Shown: one piece after another, positions 57,501-64,000 of the stretch
Layout of the letters: every line of letters begins with the position of its first letter
Numbering within the stretch: the stretch's first letter is position 1
Source: Calocera cornea HHB12733
Lineage: Eukaryota; Basidiomycota; Dacrymycetes; Dacrymycetales; Dacrymycetaceae
Direction: 5' to 3'
Assembly: GCA_001632435.1 (NCBI GenBank)
Contig: KV424049.1
Coordinates: 1 to 64,000 of the forward strand
Length of the DNA stretch: 64,000 nucleotides
The notes under the pieces: generated by a model
What the model was told of the DNA's origin: nothing
Seen by the model: the letters and a program-made list of their open reading frames with translations, nothing else
Databases searched by the model: none
Position numbers and translations under genes: made by a program

Positions 57501-58117
57501 GTGTGCAGGAGCGGCAGAGCCGTGTCTGCAGCACGGTCGCCATCGCCATCGTCGCCGAGACGTGCGGTCCTTTCACTTGCATTCCCGCCATCCTCAATGA
57601 GTACCGGACGGCTGAGCTAAACGTTCGCACGGGTTGTTTGAAAGCGCTCTCGTTCGTCTTCGAATACGTCGGTCCGCAATCCGCATTCTACGTCGATTCG
57701 GTCGTCACCATGCTGGAAGATGCCCTCACGGACCGCGATCTTGTTCATCGTCAGACAGCAAGCACGATCGTCAAGCATCTCGCGCTCGGTGTCGCCGGTC
57801 TGGGCTGCGAAGACTCGATGATGCACTTGATGAACCTGGTCTGGCCCAACTGCTTCGAGACGTCCCCGCATGTCATCGGCGCGGTGATGGATGCGATCGA
57901 GGCGATGCGCGTTTCGCTCGGACCTGGTATCCTTCTTAGCTATACGCTGCAGGGCCTCTTCCACCCAGCACGCAAGGTGCGCGAGGTGTACTGGCGGATC
58001 TACAACGCGCTGTACCTTGGGGCGGAGGACTCGATGGTACCATTCTATCCCGATCTGAGCGATCTGAGCGACAAGAGGAACACGTACGATAGACACGCAC
58101 TGCAGATGTTCTTATAG
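54557..58117 (+). CDS. HSH155: Splicing factor 3B subunit 1 (U2 snRNP, Hsh155/SF3B1)
   Basis: One uninterrupted exon, 1186 residues (human 1304; the N-terminus is shorter here). The N-terminal part has three RWD-type U2AF-ligand motifs ([29 protein letters not shown]) and TP sites. The HEAT superhelix starts around 385 ([18 protein letters not shown]) and runs to the end. It clamps the branch-site helix with SF3B6 and PHF5A. Disease-hotspot region is well conserved: [24 protein letters not shown] and DDQQKVRT. Residue 546, matching human Lys666, is Arg; Lys580 matches Lys700. Codon use is strongly C/G-ending in the first two thirds and relaxes after about 57000. No intron in 3.6 kb, unlike most neighbours. 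Confidence 0.96.
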   Translation: MSSPERHELQSYTAPKDVLDEFAAMAEEEDIDPFAETALKRQILQRGSDYQRKGAERAMERGNEAVRADPFAQGQEGEDTAGYRDAMRLQMLEREEERVRRAIAEKERKEKEEGKQAQEEDKTPPAELLALMRGGDKTPPRAGEAMDLDRTPPKAQVSGATTRRKRRWDLKDDEETAVESDSTAVNTGEWSDKALEEAAPPKKKRSRWDETPAEEKDVKLEEAAPAAAAAPPPKRSRWDQTPAGMPAPTAAGGLAQIIMPNYHALSEDKNNRYMSDEELDVLLPPSGYVIVTPPPGYERVAPPKNMSTPLGGFQIQEEGSAATAAIAAALGPEAPTEIPGVGNLAFFKPEDATYFSKILKEEDETEMTVEELKERKIMRLLLKIKNGTPPVRKTALRQITDKAREFGAGPLFDKILPLLMERTLEDQERHLLVKVIDRVLYKLDDLVRPYVHKILVVIEPLLIDEDYYARVEGREIISNLSKAAGLAHMISTMRPDIDHVDEYVRNTTARAFSVVASALGIPSLLPFLRAVCRSKKSWQARHTGIRIVQQIAIMMGCAVLPHLRNLVDCVAHGLEDDQQKVRTMTALALAALAEAAAPYGIESFDNVLKPLWIGIRQHRGKGLAAFLKAIGFIIPLMDPEYASYYTKEVTVILIREFQSSDEEMKKIVLKVVKQCAATEGVTPAYIKHDILPEFFKAFWVRRMALDKRNFKQVVETTVELAQKAGVSEIVGRIVNDLKDDSEPYRKMVMETITQVVAKLGASDIDEKLEEKLIDGIIYAFQEQTTEDQIMLDGFGTVVNALGVRVKKYLTQIVSTVLWRLNNKSAKVRQQAADLTTRLAVVIKQCGEDALLSKLGLVLFEQLGEEYPDTLGSIIAAEGAIANVVGMTHMNPPVKDLLPRMTPILRNRHEKVQEASINLIGRIADRGAEFVPAREWMRICFELLDLLKAHKKGIRRAAVNSFGYIAKSLGPQDVLQVLLTNLRVQERQSRVCSTVAIAIVAETCGPFTCIPAILNEYRTAELNVRTGCLKALSFVFEYVGPQSAFYVDSVVTMLEDALTDRDLVHRQTASTIVKHLALGVAGLGCEDSMMHLMNLVWPNCFETSPHVIGAVMDAIEAMRVSLGPGILLSYTLQGLFHPARKVREVYWRIYNALYLGAEDSMVPFYPDLSDLSDKRNTYDRHALQMFL

Positions 58118-58579
58118 TTTGTTTTCTTTTTCCTTTGTATTTTGTAGGCAATGAGATCTTGTCGATCAAATAAGTTACTCGGTCATTTTGTTGTTTTTAG
58201 GACAAGGCGCAGAACACATGGCCAAGTGAATGAGACAAGATCGATTTATTTCAATGGCTACAAGTATGCTTACTTATAGCGAGTTCAGTCGCACAGAGCC
58301 TAGTGACAAGATCGATTTATTTCAATGGCTACAAGTATGCTTACTTATAGCGAGTTCAGTCGCACAGAGCCTAGTTTAAGGGGGTATACAACAGGCTATC
58401 AATGCATGCGCGATTAGCTGTACCGTAAAGGAAAGTATAAAGTGGGATATTCGAAGATTGTGCGGCGCCGGCGACCTTGAGTCTTTTGAGTACAATGAAA
58501 TGGGGTAACACGATGATGATAAGGTAAGAATGGTAAAGGAATGAAGGCAAGCAGAAAGAATGAAGAAAGGTGAGCCGCG
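58118..58579. other. Convergent intergenic region with a tandem duplication
   Basis: 462 AT-rich bases between the SF3B1 stop and the stop of the YDR124W-like gene; contains the 71-bp direct duplication listed separately. No gene. Confidence 0.55.
58234..58375 (+). repeat. Perfect 71-bp tandem duplication
   Basis: Positions 58234-58304 and 58305-58375 are identical base for base and directly adjacent (both begin GACAAGATCGATTT and end GAGCCTAGT). It lies in the 3' flank shared by two convergent genes. Identity suggests a recent event or an assembly artefact. Confidence 0.95.
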
Positions 58580-60669
58580 CTAGACAACATCACCCTGTTG
58601 CATGGCAACAGAAGAGGGAAGGTTGTCGACCGCGGGGGTACCGTGCACCGAATCGTTGAGCCATTGCATCATCCCCATTGAAGGGGACTCCTTCGGTACG
58701 CCGTGTGCACCTGCGCCATCGATGTGGATGGCCATGGGCATGATCTGCAAGCTGTTCTGGCTGCGCTCTTCCGACGGCGACGTCCAGCTATCGGGAGACG
58801 CCGTCAACGAAGAAGACGGGTGGTGGCTCTCGAAGGAAGAGCTCGCATCTTGGAAGTGACTTTCAGGCATGTTGAAGGTGAACTGGGCGTTATGCGGACC
58901 GCTGGGTGCAAAGCCGAACGGGTTGGGGGGCTCCACCTGAGACGGAGGTCCGGACATGCCATCGTGGAGCGCAAAGGTGGGCGCCTGCTGGGAGTAGGCC
59001 AAGGGAGATGCTCCGCCAAAGTTCATGTCAATCTGAGGATGGGCAGAACTAGGGAACGAGTGCGACCGATGAAGGAGGTGGGGAACAGTGAGGCTGTTGC
59101 CCATCGCACCAGGGAACTGCATGCGGTCATCCGAAACATCGGACTCGAGCGACGTGTTGGCAGTGTGAGGACGCGAAGGGCCGGACTCGAACGTGGTAGC
59201 GGTGACGGGACGCGAGACATCGCTGGCCGGGGATGCGTGGAAGTAGAAATCACCGGTAGGAAGCTGCAGCCCGGGGTTCGAGTTAGGCCAAGTCGGGGGA
59301 GGACCGTATAGGAACTGTCCTTCGCCAGGACGACCCATGTCAATGGGCTGGCCGAGACCGGACATGCACTGGTTGAGATGTCCGCTGAGAGCCGGAGAGG
59401 GGACGCCGTTGATGCGCTCTCCAAGAGCACCCACGCCGCCATGCATAGGCCAGGGCTGACCATCGTCCTCGTCGGACAAACGAGGCCTCTTGCGCGCGAA
59501 GTCCATTTCGCCGTTGTAGTTCTCGTCACCGGGCCAAGGCATACGAGGCGCCGAGTTGGGAGGAGGGGCCGGGACCTGGACAACGATGTCCTGGTCTGCC
59601 GGGACCTCGCCGCGACGACGCTTCTCATCCTCACGAGCGACCTTATAGATCTCGCGAAGGATAGCGATACGCTCGGGAGGAATGAGGTGGTTCTGCTCAG
59701 CGGTGCTGAGCTCGAGACGGGAGACGAGGATGAGGGAAGAACGCAAGATGGACAGGAGCAACTGAGTACGCTCTATACATGCGCATATAGTCAGCATTGT
59801 GTGGGTGAGGTTGAGTATATGCGCTTACCAGGCTTCAGGAGGTGGTCAGGCTCGCGGTGCTGGAGACCCTTCGGCCACCAGATAGGCTTGCCCTCCTCGC
59901 CGAGGTTGTAGGGATGCTTAGTCTGCTTCTTGGGCTCAATCACCTTAATCCAACACTTGGCGACGAGCTTGCAAGTAGTCTGCTGAAGCGAGTGGAGTTT
60001 GTCGGTGAACCAGGCATTGATCTGGCTCATGGGGATCACGAGAGTCTGCATAGCGGAGCCGACGGGGTTGGGAGACGCAGAGGGGGCGGTAGAAGCAGGG
60101 GAGGGCGCGTAGGAGGCAGAGCTCGACCGGTACTTGAACATATTGTTCGCGACATCCGTGTCAAGGGTAGCCAGCTTCGGGGTAGTGCGCATGGATTGAG
60201 AGCGGCTGGGAATCGCGGGGCGGAGCAGGCCATTGTTCTGGTCGTGCATCGAGAAGGGGGAGCCGTCGCGAGAAGGCGAGGGAGATTCCGGCATATCCTC
60301 GAGCGTCATGTCGCCCTCCTCTTCCACGCTCGGGAAGGATAGGATTGGGAGCCCCGATGCGGGAGAGGATTCGGCGTGCTTCTCAAGCTGAGCCTGCTGC
60401 TGCTGCATGGTACGCGCACGCGTCGCCATGTTCCTCGCTTCCTCCACAACATTGCCATTGAACCACGAGCTGAGGCATGGCTTGAGGAGTTCGCTCGCGA
60501 ATGTCTCGACTTCACCCTTGGCACTGACCAGGAGGATCGCGAAGTGAGATCCATTGATGTAGGAGGCCTTGCCCAGAGTTCGAAGCATCTGGTCGCGCTT
60601 GTTCTTGTAATGACGCTGCTGGCGCGCCGGGGAAGTATACGGCTCGGTCCGGACTGGGATGCGAGGCAT
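58580..60669 (-). CDS. YDR124W-like helical-bundle (DUF2841) protein with a MADS-resembling N-terminus
   Basis: Two exons: 60669-59829 and 59772-58580; 677 residues. Near the N-terminus (about 16-60) lies a basic helix and strand, RHYKNKRDQMLRTLGKAS then FAILLVSAKGEVETF, which resembles the MADS-box core in spacing. At about 265-345 is the conserved block known from yeast YDR124W and Aspergillus hrmA-associated proteins: CWIKVIEPKK, PIWWPKGLQHREPDHLLKP, ERTQLLLSIL, and LIPPERIAILREIY. The rest is Ser/Pro-rich and disordered, with KRPRLSDEDD as a possible nuclear signal. A regulator of surface or morphology genes is plausible by analogy with hrmA clusters, but this is inference. The intron falls inside the conserved block. 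Confidence 0.78.
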
Positions 60670-62608
60670 GTTGGGCGGGTTCGTCAAATGGGTGGGAGTG
60701 TAGAGAGATGCGAATGAGAGGACGTGTGGTTTGTGAATAGATTCCGAATGCAGGCAGTAGAGACAGTGAGGTTGCAACGAGTGACTGGCGACAGTGAGGA
60801 GAGTCTTTGCGAGGAGACGCACGCAAGATCACACAACACTGAGAGACGTGGTAGAGAGTAAGAGAGGATGAGAGAGATGTAGAACAATGTACCGCTGGAT
60901 AGCCCTCTCGAGTGGGATCGAGGGCTACTGGGTGGTGGGGACGAGGGAGAGGATGTCCGTTAGGATGGGACTCCTCTCACCCTTTAAAGGAGGTCCGTTT
61001 TTGGACGCTAATGTGTTTACATTCCAACTGTAGAGTGTCCACATTGACCATGCCCAGTCCCACCAATTTCTGGTGGTGAGTACACCGACTCGGAGTGGGT
61101 CGATCCGTCGTTCATGTCATGTCGGACAGCGTTGGAATGCTTCGCGCGGTGAGTTCAGTGCGAGCCACTCGATGAGGGCAGGGTGAGCGTTGCTTCGGAC
61201 CCTTTCATGCTTCGATGCGAGTGACGTCCCCAGTCGCCCCATCCGGTAATTACCTCCGACATTGCCCCCGGTGGCAACTGAACTCTAATCCACCCCTGAC
61301 CCCTAAGCACCAACCGCGACTTGATTAGTCCCATCCAATCTGCATACCATCCCACCGTCATGGCCCCCCTAGGATCATATCACCCTTCTGTTGCAATGCC
61401 TAGGGCGTCGATCATTACATGCGTTGTAAAATCATTGCAGCGCGTACTGCCCATGAGTCGGCTTCTTTTGGTAGTGTTTGCTTCTTCCTGTTCTACCGGT
61501 CGTCAATCTTGCTGTCTACATGTGTTTGCTGTCCAAAGGGCAGCAGCAAACACTCGAGCGATGGCAACAGGTTGCGGAACAGATGATATTGGGCTCTCCG
61601 GGCGGCTGTGCGGGACAAGGAACTCGGTGCGTGAGTCAACGGGCCTCCGCTGCAACAATCGAGCACAAGTGCGTACAAGGTTGTCTCCGTCACGTGCGCA
61701 TTCCAAGCTTGAACCTCATTAACATTCCCCCGCACTAATCAATCCTCAACCGGGCTGGCCACAGTCATGATGTGGCCGCTTTTCGCCTCACTAACGCCCC
61801 TTGGCTTTTCGATTCCTCTATACCTGAACTCTGCTCACATCTCCTGATGCCAACATTCCTCGTATACATGACGACTACATTGCGCTTATGGAGACCACAA
61901 ATCGTCGACTGGAATGCACCTGCTTCGCGAAACACATTTATATGGATTGGAGGGCATCTGCTTCGAACTGAATCTGCAAGGAGGCATCGACGGTTCAAAG
62001 CCAGGTTCACCGCGGTCTCTGATCGCTTCCCATCGGCCCTGCGATCGCTGCATCCATGGCGCTAGATGATGTCGGATGCGTCCCGCACGGTGTCTACAGC
62101 GTTGTCGGAGACGAACCTGGATATACTCATCAAACTTACTGGCTTGATCTACAACCTCAATTGCTCTGCAACAATTGTGCCTTCCTCACAAGCTGCTGGC
62201 CGACGTACATGTGCTGTCCCATTCAGCTGGATGGAATGTATCTACGAGGCTTTCTCACGTCCACTACTTCCTGCTGATTAGAGACTCACAACTGGACCCG
62301 GACCGAACCTGCGCAGCGGAAGGCGTCTTCACCGTGGATGTCTACTTATTATTAAGCAATGTACTGCATTACTGGATAATGAAATGAATTGCTGCGAGAA
62401 CCCCCCGCCTCATGGTACGGTTCTGACCAGATCCAGCTGAGTCAGCGTCGTTGAATAATTGGCCGACCCTGACGCGATGACCTGCTGACAATTGCGAGCT
62501 CGCACCTGCCGCCAGCTGCAGGTCACAGCCTCGATGGCGGCAGAGAGGATATATGGTGAAGAGCTCTCTTTCGGCTCTTTCATTCCATACTCGTGATATC
62601 TGCATAAC
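60670..62608. promoter_or_regulatory. Long intergenic region between the YDR124W-like and DOPA-dioxygenase genes
   Basis: 1939 bp, the longest gap in the window. The left part (to about 61000) is probably the 5' UTR and promoter of the minus-strand gene, with purine-rich runs. GGATATATGG near 62547 is a weak TATA-like site 55 bp before the dioxygenase ATG. Only short frames otherwise; a noncoding transcript cannot be excluded. Confidence 0.4.
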
Positions 62609-63383
62609 ATGCCTCTGCCTTATCCATCGCCCCTTGCAGGATACGAGAACGCGGAGCCTCTGCCGGACAAGATCAACCCGGACGGCAAGTCGCTGTACAA
62701 CCCTCCTGGCCCAAAGTAGGGTCTCGCACGAGCTTCAGGGATCCTTGAAGGCTGAAAGGAGGGCTAATTAGGTCCAGTGCGTACGACCAGTTCCCGGAGC
62801 AGTTCAAGCCCAATAAGAACGGCTTCGACTTCCACAGTAGGTTCCGGGAGCTTGTTCCCTTGCCATGACAGCTGATCACTGAGTGCTTCGCTTTGTTCAG
62901 TCTACTACATCCAGACAGACGAGGACGAGACCAAGTTTGCGCGTGCGCTGCACGAGCGCATCAGGCGCGAATTCCCCGAGGTGACAGATCTTGCGCATGC
63001 AGATAAGCACGAGAGAGCTTACTCGAGCTTGTCCCAGATCCGGATCTACAGGTTCTGGGACCGGCCCGTGGGCCCGCACCCCGTCGCCATGTTCGAAGCG
63101 AACGTGTTCTCGCCGCATCAAACCGGTGCGCTGTTCTCTTGGTTGGCTGTCAACCGGGGCCCGTGCTCGTAAGCAGTACCATGCAGTACAACGCGATTAA
63201 GTATTAAAGATCTCATCCAGGGTACTGATACATCCGAACACGGATGATCCGTACTTGGACCATACCGAACTGGCAACATGGATGGGTCGTCAGTGGCCGC
63301 TGAGAACCGAGATGCTCCGTCCTTCCAGCAGGCAGGCACAAGCGCAAGCAGCGGCGACTAGCGGGAGTGCTCCCTCCGCATAA
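62609..63383 (+). CDS. DOPA 4,5-dioxygenase family protein
   Basis: Five exons: 62609-62715, 62772-62836, 62901-62980, 63038-63168, 63221-63383; 181 residues, in the size range of this small family. Conserved features: NGFDFHIYY (first His ligand), RIYRFWDRPVGPHPVAMFEANVF (the GPHP histidine), then SVLIHPNTDDPYLDHT with two further His. The Amanita muscaria member opens the ring of L-DOPA to seco-DOPAs on the way to betalain/hygroaurin pigments; many fungi without such pigments also carry homologues, so the substrate here is open. No signal peptide, so cytosolic. Its stop is 2 bp from the stop of the convergent HGH1 gene. Confidence 0.9.
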
Positions 63384-63385
63384 GT

Positions 63386-64000
63386 CTATACTTCCATGAT
63401 AGCATCCTCGTCGTCCGCTACCAGCCCCTCTTCCGCCAGTTGCTGCGCGACCCTCGCGTCGTCCTGCTTTGTATCTTCTGTCTCGTCTGCCTTGAGGAGC
63501 ATCACTAGTCGGTCTATATGCTCGAGGATCTGTATTCTTGTGTTAGCACTTGATGAATGAATGCGGCTTGACCTGAACACGCACGCTGTCGTCCTCTTCC
63601 GTCTCCTGCATGACCCGTATGATCTGGTATGTTCCATTATTGCGCAGCTCTTCCCTTCCCCAGAATGTCGTGCACAGCAGAAGCAACGTCTCTATGATCG
63701 TTAATCGAAGTACGGTGTCGACTTCTCTCGTCTTCGTGGGCGGTAAAAATTGTAGTGTAGGATGCAGAAGCTCTTGATCCTATGCGATCGATCAGATCCG
63801 CGTTTCTCTTTCCAATGGAAGCACAGCTCACATCAAGGTCAAACTCCTCTGGGCCAGCCAAAGGCAAAAGGAGGAACGGCAGGAGGTTGATGCCGGGTGC
63901 GGCGATCTCGCTCGGTGGACATTTAACTCTGACTGTCTCCGGCGATAGCAATGCGCGATGTGCCGGAGCATAGAACGAACAGTTTCTGTGTCCTGATCAG
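63386..64000 (-). CDS. HGH1: HGH1 (FAM203) protein, C-terminal part; gene continues beyond the window
   Basis: Three exons seen: from the right edge (probably acceptor at about 63986) to 63832, 63779-63585, 63529-63386. Motifs: NCSFYAPAHRALLSPE, PFLLLPLAGPEEFDLD, TLLLLCTTFWGREELRNNG and VEMLL-type ending with acidic tail ADDEDAIMEV. HGH1 is an armadillo-like chaperone that helps eEF2 fold together with TRiC. The start and most of the N-terminal repeats lie outside. Acceptor of the first visible exon is uncertain. Confidence 0.87.

Noticed and set aside
58234..58375. Transposon target duplication or CRISPR repeat
   Set aside because: Copies are directly adjacent without an insert or spacer, and this is a eukaryotic genome.
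60670..62608. Hidden protein gene in the longest gap
   Set aside because: Only frames below about 135 codons, none with motifs or joinable by good splice sites.

Overview
The window is nuclear DNA of a basidiomycete fungus, most likely an Agaricomycete. Genes are dense, lie on both strands, and most are split by short introns (about 45-65 nt) with GTRNGY donors, CTRAC/CTNAC branch sites and YAG acceptors. The gene content fits: GRAM-TBC-EF-hand RabGAP, Mus7/Mms22, DNA ligase IV, forkhead factor, DOPA-dioxygenase family, hemerythrin-like protein. I rebuilt 25 protein genes by eye, splicing by reading frame and checking that exon lengths sum to whole codons. I saw no rRNA, CRISPR array, insertion sequence, transposon or convincing tRNA.

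Layout: (0.6-6.4 kb) a secreted GH26-like glycosidase faces away from a large acyltransferase-3/GT2 glycosyltransferase fusion. (7-12 kb, GC-rich) an unknown nuclear-looking protein, riboflavin gene RIB3, and the bifunctional purine enzyme ATIC/Ade17. (12-22.8 kb) 14-TM MFS transporter, HDDC2-type nucleotidase, mitoribosomal uL23m, membrane-anchored DCR2-like phosphatase, hemerythrin-like protein, LRR protein. (23-36.6 kb) Rab GAP, then the DNA-repair genes MMS22 and LIG4 head to head. (36.7-58 kb, strikingly GC-rich and intron-poor) NF-X1-type factor, NKAP, forkhead factor, serine carboxypeptidase, mitoribosomal uL10m, three-RRM protein, Sds3-like Rpd3L subunit, SF3B1. (58.6-64 kb) a YDR124W-like/MADS-resembling protein, a DOPA-dioxygenase-like protein, and the C-terminal part of HGH1 running off the right edge.

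Themes: many genes are paired head to head over 0.2-0.6 kb (GH26/GT2 fusion, RIB3/ATIC, HDDC2/uL23m, MMS22/LIG4, uL10m/RRM, Sds3/SF3B1) or tail to tail with 2-102 bp between stops. Splicing (SF3B1, NKAP, RRM protein), mitochondrial translation (uL23m, uL10m), nucleotide/cofactor metabolism and DNA repair are over-represented, but most of this is ordinary housekeeping. The items most worth following are the acyltransferase-GT2 fusion with its divergent glycosidase, arginine at the SF3B1 K666-equivalent position, the hemerythrin-like protein, and the alternation of GC-rich intron-poor blocks with intron-dense blocks.
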